A stretch of DNA of 64,000 nt from Rubripirellula sp. (GTDB lineage: Bacteria > Planctomycetota > Planctomycetia > Pirellulales > Pirellulaceae): positions 1-64,000 of the forward strand of contig JAAXJB010000072.1 of NCBI GenBank assembly GCA_012270065.1, in the 5' to 3' direction. The notes below the pieces were generated by a model. That model was not told where the DNA came from, ran no database searches, and worked only from the letters and a program-made list of their open reading frames with translations. The first letter of the stretch is position 1. Every line of letters starts with the position of its first letter. This document shows, piece by piece, positions 1 through 8,674 of the stretch. Position numbers and translations under genes: made by a program.

Positions 1-470
1 TGCGGCGAAGCATGACCTCAAGGTGAGCGTTCGTGACGGCCGCGCGTTGAGTGACCCTCTATCCGCTTATAGTGATTTGGAATCTGAAAACTATATGCCC
101 TGCGGTGCAATCAACCGCAGGGCCTTTTTCATTGGGAACTACCATTTCATTTGCGATGCGGAAACGGTTCGCAACTCACGATCATCGCCCCATGCATGAT
201 GGTTCCCCCCGGACGATTCCGACAACTGCAGCAAATGAGCATTGATTGACAAAGCTCTTTCGATTGCTCGAATCCCACAATCGCACCCTTCTCTCTTCCT
301 CTCTGAAGGTTCTTTCACTGGACTTTCGCAATGCCAAAAGATCCGAGCACCATGGTAAGTTGAGGCCATCCGTTCCATTTGGTACGCAGCAAAACAGAGT
401 GCCTTTGGAATCCACATCCTCGGACACTCCCGAAAACTGGACTTTCGCGAATAAGAGTTCACCATGTGCC
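1..470. other. No confident gene; terminator near the left end
   Basis: One frame on the + strand is open from the window edge to a TGA at 197-199 and could be the tail of a gene that starts outside the window. It does not resemble anything I know, and it runs straight through the strong terminator at 97-130, so I do not call it. The reading frame of the M20 peptidase extends back to a TTG at 246, but the stretch before 471 looks non-coding. Nothing else is seen here. Confidence 0.5.
97..130 (+). terminator. Rho-independent terminator
   Basis: A perfect 10-bp inverted repeat (GCCCTGCGGT at 97-106, ACCGCAGGGC at 114-123) encloses a 7-nt loop and is followed by CTTTTTC. This is a textbook intrinsic terminator on the + strand. 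It probably ends a transcript entering from the left of the window and separates it from the M20 peptidase gene. Confidence 0.85.
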
Positions 471-2030
471 ATGAAAAAACACTTCCGACGTTTAGCTGAC
501 AGATCAAAACGGGCAGTCATAATTCTGGCCACATTCACCGTATTCGTGTGCGTCTACCTGCTCGCGAATGCCGCCAGACTAAAGTCGCGTCAATTGAGCC
601 CACCTGCTCTCGATCCCATTCAAATCGACCAGGCGCTTGCCTTATCACATTTGTCTGATGCAATTCAATTGCCGACGGTTTCCCATCGCAATCGGGCCAA
701 GAACAACGCATCCGCATACCGGGATTTCCAGAAACTTCTTGAATCCACGTACCCGACCGTCACAGAAAACCTGAACAAATACACTGGAAAAGACTTTGGC
801 GATCCAGACAACGCAAGTCTTCTGTACCAGTGGCCTGGAAGCACTCCAAAAGGTTCTGCGGTTCTGTTGATGGCACATTACGATGTCGTTCCGGTGGAGC
901 AAACAACACTGCCAGACTGGGAACACCCGCCATTTTCAGGTGAGATCGAAGAAGGCTACCTCTGGGGACGTGGTGCTCTCGACGACAAATGCGCGGTAAT
1001 CGCAATCATGGAAGCGTGTGAACGCCTGATACAGGAAGGTTTCCGCCCCGAATGCGACGTCTATCTTGCGTTTGGCCACGACGAGGAAGCTGGCGGGAAA
1101 TTCGGGAACAGGCAAATTGCTCAATGGATGCGAAACGCTGGAATCCGATTGGAAGTGGTGATTGATGAAGGAGGTGGGATTTACTGTGATGTCCCCGGAC
1201 TGAAACAGCCAGCAGCCTTGATAGGCATTGCTGAAAAAGGCTATCTGAACATCACGATGACCGTGCAATTAGAAACCGCGGGGCACGCATCAATTCCGCC
1301 ACGCGAAACTGCAATCGGGATCATGGCATCTGCCATCACAAAGCTGGAAAAGACCGATTTCCCCGTACGTGTCGACGGTGGCATTAGCAGAATGCTTGAT
1401 TACCTGGGACCCGAGATGTCTTTTTTCAACCGCGTTGCCATTGGGAACCAGCAATGGTTCCAACCATTCATCAATCGACAGTTCAGCAGCACGCCGGCAG
1501 GAAATGCTGCCTTACGCACAACCATGGTTCCCACCATGCTTGAGGCCGGCTTCACCGAGAATGCTCTGCCGGCAACAGCAAAAGCAAATCTGCACCTTCG
1601 GATCCAACCTGGTGAGAGCGTAGAATCTTCTTTGAAGTTCGTCAGCTCGATCATTGATGATGAACGCGTCGAACTGCGTCTGGATCAGGACTTGCAAGGT
1701 AAAACAAGGCAGCAGCCGGGATATCGACAACCGTCCAGAATATCTTCTGACACCAGCTCCGCGTTCACAGCAATGCATCGGACAATCAAACAGGTGTTCC
1801 CTGAAGTTGCCGTAGCTCCCTTCTTTGTCGTCGCCAGCACCGACTCGGCTCATTACGATGACCCAGCACTGAGCAAGGATGTTTACCGCTTCACTCCCTG
1901 GAAACTTGACCAGAAAGGCGTGGCCTCCATCCACGGCATCAATGAGAAAGTGGGAACCGGCGAGTTCGTCAAGATGATCCAGTTTTATGAACAACTGATC
2001 ATGAATCTGACTGAAAACAAGAGACAGTGA
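471..2030 (+). CDS. M20 family metallopeptidase (PM20D1-like)
   Basis: A 519-residue zinc peptidase of the M20 family, closest in layout to carboxypeptidase-like PM20D1 proteins that act on N-acyl amino acids or dipeptides. The metal-site motifs are visible: AHYDVVP (His136, Asp138), GRGALDDK (bridging Asp171), GHDEEAGG (Glu205/Glu206, general base and ligand) and STDSAHY near the C terminus for the last His. The insertion between the two halves forms the usual dimerisation or lid domain. The ATG at 471 is chosen because it is followed by a basic stretch and a hydrophobic segment (residues about 15-32), which fits a signal anchor; the 75 codons upstream look non-coding. It stands alone after a terminator. 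Substrate is not predictable. Confidence 0.9.
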   Translation: MKKHFRRLADRSKRAVIILATFTVFVCVYLLANAARLKSRQLSPPALDPIQIDQALALSHLSDAIQLPTVSHRNRAKNNASAYRDFQKLLESTYPTVTENLNKYTGKDFGDPDNASLLYQWPGSTPKGSAVLLMAHYDVVPVEQTTLPDWEHPPFSGEIEEGYLWGRGALDDKCAVIAIMEACERLIQEGFRPECDVYLAFGHDEEAGGKFGNRQIAQWMRNAGIRLEVVIDEGGGIYCDVPGLKQPAALIGIAEKGYLNITMTVQLETAGHASIPPRETAIGIMASAITKLEKTDFPVRVDGGISRMLDYLGPEMSFFNRVAIGNQQWFQPFINRQFSSTPAGNAALRTTMVPTMLEAGFTENALPATAKANLHLRIQPGESVESSLKFVSSIIDDERVELRLDQDLQGKTRQQPGYRQPSRISSDTSSAFTAMHRTIKQVFPEVAVAPFFVVASTDSAHYDDPALSKDVYRFTPWKLDQKGVASIHGINEKVGTGEFVKMIQFYEQLIMNLTENKRQ

Positions 2031-2163
2031 ACTGATTTCGTGGCTGGGGGATTGCTCTCTTCTATACTGCCTCGACGGGAATTTTCTTGATCATGATTGC
2101 AATAGTCTGATCTCCCGCACACCGCCATTAGCACACCGCAATTTTGATTTTCTGGATCCTTTC

Positions 2164-2745
2164 ATGAATCGGTCACGCATGCTTAGCTACGGCATCACCG
2201 CACTCGCATTGGGAACAACCCTGTACTTTGGGTGGAAATTCACGGCTCGCAGTGCTTATGAATCAGCAAGATACAGTGTGATCATCGCAGAGGATAACTT
2301 TGAACTTCGCGACTATGCTGACCACGTTCTGGTGTCGACACCCATGAAACTGGAATCCCAGGGCAATGATGGCAGTTTTTCACGTTTGTTCCGGTATATC
2401 AGCGGCGATAATCGCGAACAACAAAAAGTCGCGATGACCACACCTGTCTTCATGCAACAAGGTGAGATGGCATTCGTTGTCCCCGAACAGATCGCAATTG
2501 GCGGGGCCCCCGAACCCGAGAACGAACGCGTGCAGCTTCGTAATCGGCTGGGCGGCAAGTTTGCAGCTCTGAGGTTTTCAGGTCGGATGCAGACATCAGC
2601 ATTAGTGGAACGCGAAAACGATTTACGGCGTTGGATGGAGAAACAGAATCTTGTCGCGGCGGGACCTGTGGAATTCGCAGGCTACGACCCGCCATGGACA
2701 CCCGGCATGCTCCGCCGTAACGAAGTGCTGATTCGTGTTGAGTGA
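2164..2745 (+). CDS. SOUL heme-binding family protein
   Basis: A 193-residue protein of the SOUL/HBP family. The diagnostic core is present: NFELRDYADHVLVST, then FSRLFRYISGDN followed by KVAMTTPVFMQ, and a MAFVVP strand. Members in animals and plants bind heme or porphyrins; bacterial members are poorly characterised, so heme binding is inferred from family. Residues 8-25 form a hydrophobic segment that should export or anchor the protein. A TATACT box lies about 95 bp upstream (2063-2068) but no convincing -35 goes with it. It is a single gene, 133 bp after the M20 peptidase and in the same direction. Confidence 0.88.
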   Translation: MNRSRMLSYGITALALGTTLYFGWKFTARSAYESARYSVIIAEDNFELRDYADHVLVSTPMKLESQGNDGSFSRLFRYISGDNREQQKVAMTTPVFMQQGEMAFVVPEQIAIGGAPEPENERVQLRNRLGGKFAALRFSGRMQTSALVERENDLRRWMEKQNLVAAGPVEFAGYDPPWTPGMLRRNEVLIRVE

Positions 2746-2835
2746 AAGCAACGGCCGAAGTTTGCAAGTCTCGGCAACTCTGGAAAATTCTGGCAGTGGT
2801 ACCTCGCAACCGAAGAAAAAATGCCTGTGTGACGG

Positions 2836-2869
2836 TTGACCCACCACAGTGAACCCTGCCTACTATAAT
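2836..2869 (+). promoter_or_regulatory. Candidate promoter of the lactonase-like gene
   Basis: A perfect TATAAT at 2864-2869 lies about 40 bp before the chosen ATG (2909). A TTGACC at 2836-2841 is a good -35 word, but the 22-bp spacing is longer than the usual 16-19, so only the -10 element is convincing. Confidence 0.35.
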
Positions 2870-2908
2870 GCTGCCTTTCCGAAGGCTTGCAGACAGGCAA
2901 CCGAATTC

Positions 2909-3973
2909 ATGAAATCACTGCTGATCCCTGTTTTTCTTTCCATCTCTTTTGTTCAAGTTGCCAATGGCCGAGACCCATTGGTGCATGTTTCCCTGGCAAA
3001 AGACAATCGCATCATCACTTATCAACTTGATGACCGTGACGGGACACTCAACGAAGTGGACAGCGTGATGGTTGATGGGGGACCGGGAGCATTGGCGGCA
3101 CATCCGACTAAACCGGTCATTTATGCTTCCATCCGTCAAGTCGGCCATCTGGCCAGTTTCTCGGTGGATGAGCGAACCGGAACACTGACTAAGATCAACG
3201 AGGTCACAGCAGGTGCCGACCCGGCTTATCTCGCAATTGATGGATCTGGCAAGTACCTGATGAGTGCCTACTACAAGGCTGGCAAGATTCTCGTTCATGC
3301 AATCACAGAGAATGGTGCCATCGGCGAGGAATTACAGTCCATCGCAACTGACGAACGTGCCCATGCAATTGTTCCTGACCGTACAAGCCGGTTTTGGTTT
3401 GTCCCACACACTCGTCCCAATGCAATCTTCCAATTTCGCTTTGATGCCGACAAGCAACGCCTAACGGCCAACGAGCCTGCGAAGCTCACGCGAAGGCAAC
3501 AGACCGGCCCACGGCATCTGTGGTTTCATCCCTCACTCAACACGGCTTACACCAGTGACGAACAAGGGCGCAGCGTATCCGCTTACAGATTCGATCCTGC
3601 TCAAGGCACACTTGAACTGACACAGACATTATCCACCCTTCCAGAAGACTACGATCACAACGTCGGTGGCAGCACATCAGACATCGAAGTTCACCCTTCC
3701 GGCAAATACGTCTACGTCGCTAATCGCGGCCACGACAGCATTGCCCGTTTCGGCGTCGACATGGATCTCGGAACCCTTGTTCATCTTGGAAATACCGAGA
3801 GCGAAACGACGACCAGATCATTCAACATTGATCCCAGTGGTCAGTTACTGATCGCAGCCGGACAAAACTCCGGGAAACTGGCTGTCTTTCGCATCGATCC
3901 CACAGACGGTGACCTGACACGCATCAACACTTTCCCCACAGGAAATTCACCTTGGTGGGTTCTGATCAGGTAA
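2909..3973 (+). CDS. Lactonase-family seven-bladed beta-propeller protein
   Basis: A 354-residue protein of the lactonase (Pgl-like, COG2706) family. It begins with a signal peptide (residues 1-20, ending VANG) followed by repeated propeller blades such as YQLDDRDGTLNEVDSV, FSVDERTGTLTKINEV, YRFDPAQGTLELTQTL and FRIDPTDGDLTRINTF, each ending in the family's T-L/G-x-L pattern. The segments HPTKPVIYASIR, HPSGKYVYVANRGHDSI and DPSGQLLIAAGQNSG are typical. Cytosolic members are 6-phosphogluconolactonases; this one is exported, so a sugar-lactone hydrolase in the periplasm is more likely than a pentose phosphate enzyme. The ATG at 2909 is chosen for its signal peptide over an in-frame GTG at 2849. 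Confidence 0.85.
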   Translation: MKSLLIPVFLSISFVQVANGRDPLVHVSLAKDNRIITYQLDDRDGTLNEVDSVMVDGGPGALAAHPTKPVIYASIRQVGHLASFSVDERTGTLTKINEVTAGADPAYLAIDGSGKYLMSAYYKAGKILVHAITENGAIGEELQSIATDERAHAIVPDRTSRFWFVPHTRPNAIFQFRFDADKQRLTANEPAKLTRRQQTGPRHLWFHPSLNTAYTSDEQGRSVSAYRFDPAQGTLELTQTLSTLPEDYDHNVGGSTSDIEVHPSGKYVYVANRGHDSIARFGVDMDLGTLVHLGNTESETTTRSFNIDPSGQLLIAAGQNSGKLAVFRIDPTDGDLTRINTFPTGNSPWWVLIR

Positions 3974-4205
3974 ATCATTGTTCTCCTAACCCGTGTTTCA
4001 GGCACCATAACAGGACAACCGTCACACTCCCGGGCACACCATGTCGGCCGCTTCCATTCATCCACCTGGGCACGACAGCACATACACATGACGATCATGC
4101 AAACGCAATCATCGAGGCAAGTCGCACTGACGTTCAACGTGGTCTTGTCCTGATCACAGGCTGATCTTGCAAGAACGTGCGGCCAGCCGATTGGAGTGTG
4201 AACAT

Positions 4206-5288
4206 TCAGGAAATCAGCGTGTCTCGGGCATTACCCTTGGCGATGATCTCGGCCATTTCAGGATCCAAACGTACCGTTTCAAGAACAAATCCTTCCTCAG
4301 TTGCCACAGCATCATTTTGCAGGACCTCCATGAGATTGCGTTCGATCGTGTGACAGATCGCGTCCAGCGGCAGATGGTCGATACGACGCGTATCAAATGG
4401 ATTCTGCAGCTCCATGCCGATCCGATCCAGAGAAAGCATTGGCAATGCAAGCAGCATGATGAAGAGCGGTATCAGAAAAATTCCGTGATTGAAATCCAAA
4501 TCGGCAACGGAAAAAGTCGCGGGCCCGTCAAACTCGCTGATCAGGGCGAACGGCAATGCCGTCAGGAAAATGAAAATGAATTGCCGGACTTGAATCGCTG
4601 AGGCTCGAGCCAGCGGAGTGTTCCGGATTCGTTCACAGCCGCCCGTGTAATCGATGATCATACTGCGTTGCTGTTCAGCCTGCAGAAACGCATAGCGACT
4701 CATTCCCTCACGCCGGCCCTCACTGAGCATTTGAGCGAGAATGGACGAAACAAATGTCGGCATGTGCTTTGCTTCGGCCACACGTTTTGCATTCGTTCGC
4801 CCTACAAGTCTGGAAATTTCCCCCAGTGATCGATCCTCTCTCAAACTGCACCGAATGACATGAGGTAACGCAGCAGACCAGCGAATGAACTGATTTCGCC
4901 ACTCTCCGTTTGGCGGACCGTAGGACGAAGCGATGATGCCGAGGTTACGTGACTGGTTGACGATCCCGCCCCACAGCTTTCGGGCTTCCCACCAACGGTC
5001 GTAACCTGCATTGGTACGTAAAACCAGCAACAAACCCAAAACTGCACCAGCCGCTGAAAGCACACTGGATGGAATAGCAAGAACAACGTCAAACTTGGCT
5101 TTGGCAACAGTCGCAACCAGAACAATCAGGAACGCCAGCATCCCGAATTTGACGATGTCAATCAGAACGCGGGGAAGAGCGGAGCCTCGGATCGTCAACG
5201 CTCCAACCCAGAACGAATAGTTCAGGGGACGTGGTTCCTCCAACGGCTCGTTGTCAACTGACTCGTCAACAGATTGAGATGAATCCAC
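4206..5288 (-). CDS. Bestrophin-family (UPF0187/YneE) anion channel
   Basis: A 360-residue membrane protein of the bestrophin family, which form pentameric anion channels. The N-terminal hallmark is clear: YSFWVGALTIRGSALPRVL, a long hydrophobic helix, then LVLRTNAGYDRWWEARKLWGG, the family's most conserved motif. Further hydrophobic segments occur around residues 230-260 and 270-295, and DRIGMELQNPFD near the C terminus matches the conserved bestrophin element. The start is a GTG at 5288 preceded by AAGGGAAG on the minus strand, a good ribosome site. No neighbour shares its direction closely, so it is probably monocistronic; a candidate promoter is at 5531-5558. Confidence 0.9.
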   Translation of the reverse strand: MDSSQSVDESVDNEPLEEPRPLNYSFWVGALTIRGSALPRVLIDIVKFGMLAFLIVLVATVAKAKFDVVLAIPSSVLSAAGAVLGLLLVLRTNAGYDRWWEARKLWGGIVNQSRNLGIIASSYGPPNGEWRNQFIRWSAALPHVIRCSLREDRSLGEISRLVGRTNAKRVAEAKHMPTFVSSILAQMLSEGRREGMSRYAFLQAEQQRSMIIDYTGGCERIRNTPLARASAIQVRQFIFIFLTALPFALISEFDGPATFSVADLDFNHGIFLIPLFIMLLALPMLSLDRIGMELQNPFDTRRIDHLPLDAICHTIERNLMEVLQNDAVATEEGFVLETVRLDPEMAEIIAKGNARDTLIS

Positions 5289-5878
5289 GCTTGGCTTCCC
5301 TTGAGTTTTTTGGACTGGACTGTGGAATTATGTACTTTGAAAGATGTACGGGGGAATGATGTACGGGCCCCATCAACGCGACCCACGATCCCGATGCAGA
5401 TGATTTCACGGCCCCATGCCCACACATCGGATGACATGAAACAGTGACACACGATCACTGGCTCAAACTGGTTCCACCATCAGAGAAAATGCAGTCCCGA
5501 ATGAATACCCCGTCTCTGAGCCACGGGCAAATTGTAAAATACGGTCAACTTTGGTCAACGTGATTTCTCACGCCTCGCAGGCAAGGATCGCGCTTTTACA
5601 AGCCTAATCATCTACTCTGCGTTGTTTCAACTTCCAGTTCGGATCAACTGCCCCGAAAGGCGGATCGCATGACGGAAATGAACCCTGTCGTCCCAGAGCT
5701 GAATGGGATCTGGTCAAATTGAACGAGGCTGAACGGAACGGGGGGATCCGAAACCGCACGGCTGCAAAGACGTGCGTCCGGAAATCACCAACGGGAAAGA
5801 TGCAGCAGGCAAAAGGCTGAACGATCACCACAGCAATTCACTGCCGTTCACTCCAAGTCACAGCACACCCGAAACTGG
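5289..5878. other. 590-bp intergenic region without a gene
   Basis: No convincing coding sequence on either strand. It holds a candidate minus-strand promoter (5531-5558) and a short direct duplication, gatgtacggg at 5343-5352 and again about 15 bp later. It separates the bestrophin gene from the glycosyltransferase-like gene. Confidence 0.5.
5531..5558 (-). promoter_or_regulatory. Candidate promoter for the bestrophin gene
   Basis: On the minus strand TTGACC (5558-5553) and TACAAT (5536-5531) are separated by 16 bp, a good sigma70-type match. It would give a 5' leader of roughly 235 nt before the GTG at 5288. A second GTTGACC copy overlaps the spacer (5543-5550), making a direct repeat that could bind a regulator. 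Confidence 0.35.
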
Positions 5879-6661
5879 TCACGCTGCTCCGTCGATTGCC
5901 CGCCAGTAGTTTTTGATCCAGGGAGCGGGCAAGGTTGATTTCAGCAGCCCTCCCTTGTACCCCTTGATTGCCTGATCAGGCAGAGGATATCCATGGAACA
6001 CCAGGATCCTCATGTCAGCAGGCTCCTGTGGTTCCCGAATCAGATTGAAAGGAAACGTTGGTCGGCAACTTCGCTTGAAACTTCGAACCCATTTTTCCGG
6101 CCAGAATTCCAGATCATCGCGCAATGTATTGCTCACATACTGCTGCTCGATTCGAAAATTCTCGAGTGCCCATGCTTCATTTTCGGAAAAATGTGAGTAG
6201 ACGTATTGGTGCTTCTCAGGATTGAAACGGAAAATTGACGTATTCCCGACACGGCCATCTCTTCCCGGCAGGTACATGGCTCGCCGCTTTTCCAGCCAGT
6301 CCTGAATCACACAGAACTTGCCAGGTGCAAAGGTAAAGAAATCATCCATCGAGCCTGTGATCACAATATCGAGATCCAGAAAGAGCGTATCCCCTTGAAG
6401 ATCCGCCAGCCCCGGCTGGAACAAGCCCACTTTCCGCCACGTTGACCCACCCGGACGGCGATCAAACTCTTCCTCATCAAACGGCGTGACAGGCAACGGT
6501 AAAGCTTCCACCTCGTCGCACAGCCCCGAAGGATCATCAGTCAAGCAGACGAAGCGAAGTTCACCAGAGAGATTCTCGCGTACCCCTTCATACAATCGAT
6601 TGACGTAGGCACCGCCGTACTTGGTACCCCACTTGATGCATAATATGTTCTTCGTCGTCAT
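5879..6661 (-). CDS. Glycosyltransferase-like protein (DxD)
   Basis: A 260-residue protein with the look of a small GT-A fold glycosyltransferase. It opens with a beta-strand (KNILCIKWGTKYGG), has RFVCLTDDPSGL and then DTLFLDLDIVITG, where Asp96-Leu97-Asp98 is a typical metal/nucleotide-sugar DxD motif in a hydrophobic strand. No signal peptide or membrane span is seen, so it is probably cytosolic. The ATG at 6661 follows GGGAGA on the minus strand at good spacing; the frame is open further upstream to 6895 but that part lacks protein character. I do not recognise a precise family, and donor and acceptor are unknown. Its neighbour, the beta-helix protein, is transcribed the same way about 300 bp upstream. 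Confidence 0.7.
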   Translation of the reverse strand: MTTKNILCIKWGTKYGGAYVNRLYEGVRENLSGELRFVCLTDDPSGLCDEVEALPLPVTPFDEEEFDRRPGGSTWRKVGLFQPGLADLQGDTLFLDLDIVITGSMDDFFTFAPGKFCVIQDWLEKRRAMYLPGRDGRVGNTSIFRFNPEKHQYVYSHFSENEAWALENFRIEQQYVSNTLRDDLEFWPEKWVRSFKRSCRPTFPFNLIREPQEPADMRILVFHGYPLPDQAIKGYKGGLLKSTLPAPWIKNYWRAIDGAA

Positions 6662-6967
6662 GACAAAGCGTCTCCCGAGGCGAAATCGAAAACAGCAACA
6701 CGATATAGTCCCTGAATTCAGCGTTTCGACCAAGACCAGTTTTCCATCCCCGGTGGATGGCGTTTGAGACAGTAAAAAACGGGATTTGGCACGGGCTTGC
6801 CAATCTTCTCTGATGCTCCAGACGTCTCGACAGACACGATTTCCACAGCATCGCGGCAACCGTCGCACGCCCTGCCGTGTGCGTTCAACGGCCAATGCCG
6901 CACCATTGATTACCTGTTTTCAAAGCATCTGCACGAATGTCAGGACCTGGCTTTTCTGGCTGCTTCC

Positions 6968-8305
6968 TCAGGCATCACGCTCGTCCACAATCGGCTTATC
7001 GAAACCGCTAATCTGATTTTCCTCGACGGTCAGGCTTTCGACTTGCCTTGCAATGTGAATCCCTTGCCGATTCGCTGGCCTCCGAGTTTCACGGATCGTG
7101 TTTCTGGCCACAACAACGTCTTTGGTATTTCCAAGGATGTTGACAGCGATTCCATCATCATCGCCGCTGTCAATGATCTGGTTATCCTCAAGCAGATTAC
7201 GGTTGGCCCAGAAATCTTTTCCACGGGAATCATCGCGAAAGAGCACACCAACCTTTCCGCTGTTCTTGATCTCATTACGACGCATCACATTATCAGTATC
7301 GTTGTGGCCGATCGACATCCCCTGTGAGAGGTTTCCATGCATGCGGTTGCTCTCGGCAATCCCGTGCTTGACGCCCCAGCACCAGAACAAGCCAATGTTA
7401 TTGGCGTCCAGACGATTACCACGCATGACCGGTCGCTGCGAACCTGAACCGGGATGCAGTCCATTCCCCCGGTTGCCATGGACGTGACAATCCTCCACGT
7501 GCACATCGTGACAGATCTGGAAACTGATTCCGTCTCCGTTGTAGTTACGGGACTCGACGTTCCGGATGGTGAATCGCCTGCAGTCCTGCAGAAAGATGTT
7601 CCCTCCATAGTTTCCGTTGAAGTTCGCGTTTTGCTCAAGGTTGCCATCGAGGCAAAGGTTTTCAATGAGGACGTCGGAACAGTTCTCACTTGTCAGAAGT
7701 GGAAACAGAGAGGTGCATTTCGGCTTTTGACTGACCCATAGATTCTTGCGCAAGCCTTTATCGAGTTTGAATCGATTTCCGTTTCGTGCCACGAGCGTTC
7801 TTTTGATGACCTGAGCCCCACCGTGATGCGGGCTGTCCCCAATCAAAGCAACTCCATCGCCAACTTGAAAATCAGCTGCCTTCACAAGCGTAATTTCCTG
7901 GTCGTACCAATCTGAATCATCTGCCAACATCACTTCTTCGGACGGAATCTTTGTCAGAATGCTATCTGCCCCGCTCCCCATCAGGTGGATTCCGGTTGAC
8001 AGGTGAATCGCATTTCGCAGGCGGTAAACCCCGGGACCGATTTTGACTGTTCCTTTTCCAAGTCGGGTCACGTAATCCACGGCCGCTTGAATGGCTTTAT
8101 CATCGTTTCCCACGATATCGCCACTCTTCTGACCAACCGTTATCGTCAGACCATCTGACCAGTCAACGCGTGCGTCTTCGTCTCCATCCGTTGCCCGATG
8201 CCGATCAGATGGTCCCTGGGCGATGATCGCATCAAGTCGATTCACACTGGCGAGAAACCCAGCTCCCATGGAAGCAAGTGCTTTCCTTCTGGAAAAAGCT
8301 GTCAT
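6968..8305 (-). CDS. Tat-exported right-handed parallel beta-helix protein
   Basis: A 445-residue protein of the pectate-lyase/polygalacturonase-like parallel beta-helix superfamily. The ATG at 8305 gives a twin-arginine signal (SRRKALASMGAGFLAS). After it comes AIQAAVDYVTRLGKGTVKIGPGVYRL, the standard opening cap of beta-helix carbohydrate enzymes, and then rung repeats such as NVESRNYNGDGISFQICHDVHVEDC, HVHGNRGNGLHPG and NRMHGNLSQGMSIGHN. Such proteins are commonly polysaccharide lyases or hydrolases, but no catalytic signature is clear enough to say which. The export signal fits an extracytoplasmic polysaccharide-degrading or binding role. It is divergent from the large cytochrome gene to its right. 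Confidence 0.82.
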   Translation of the reverse strand: MTAFSRRKALASMGAGFLASVNRLDAIIAQGPSDRHRATDGDEDARVDWSDGLTITVGQKSGDIVGNDDKAIQAAVDYVTRLGKGTVKIGPGVYRLRNAIHLSTGIHLMGSGADSILTKIPSEEVMLADDSDWYDQEITLVKAADFQVGDGVALIGDSPHHGGAQVIKRTLVARNGNRFKLDKGLRKNLWVSQKPKCTSLFPLLTSENCSDVLIENLCLDGNLEQNANFNGNYGGNIFLQDCRRFTIRNVESRNYNGDGISFQICHDVHVEDCHVHGNRGNGLHPGSGSQRPVMRGNRLDANNIGLFWCWGVKHGIAESNRMHGNLSQGMSIGHNDTDNVMRRNEIKNSGKVGVLFRDDSRGKDFWANRNLLEDNQIIDSGDDDGIAVNILGNTKDVVVARNTIRETRRPANRQGIHIARQVESLTVEENQISGFDKPIVDERDA

Positions 8306-8674
8306 GAATGATGATCCCAACTCTTTGGCGTGTGCTTGGAAAGCAGAAATTTCGGCAACCATTTCTGCGGTCACTGCTTGCGTGACAGTGTACCTGACTC
8401 CGAAGGCCGGATGCCACGATCAGCGGTGAGGATTTCAACCGAGGTATGCCGACAAAACCATTACCATTGGCGTTCAACGTGAAAACATGAAAAAGGCGGC
8501 CTTGAGGACGAAATCCGGCAGACGACCTCAAGGAAGCAGATGCATCGGAACCGGACGATGCGCAATCGAGATTCATTGCGTTATACTCTCAGGGATGCTT
8601 GCCAGCGGGAAACAGTTTTTCCGCAGAAAACGCGAGTCCCGCCCACATGATCTCCTGTCCAACCCTGAGGCAAG
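8306..8674. other. Divergent intergenic region
   Basis: The region lies between the minus-strand beta-helix gene and the plus-strand cytochrome gene and should hold promoters for both. Only the weak candidate at 8559-8587 could be pointed to. No gene is seen. Confidence 0.5.
8559..8587 (+). promoter_or_regulatory. Weak candidate promoter for the DUF1592 gene
   Basis: TATACT at 8582-8587 is a good -10 word about 88 bp before the ATG at 8675. The best -35 at 17-bp spacing (TGCGCA, 8559-8564) matches the consensus in only three positions, so this is tentative. Confidence 0.25.

Noticed and set aside
2-199. Open frame from the left edge on the + strand as the tail of an upstream gene
   Set aside because: It reads through a strong intrinsic terminator and has no recognisable protein character.
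246-251. TTGACA as a promoter -35 for the M20 peptidase
   Set aside because: No acceptable -10 word occurs at 16-19 bp spacing.
4167-4601. 144-codon + strand frame opposite the bestrophin gene
   Set aside because: It is antisense to a clear family member and lacks a ribosome site and protein-like composition.
5604-5831. 75-codon minus-strand frame as a small gene
   Set aside because: No ribosome site, no family resemblance and no conserved context.
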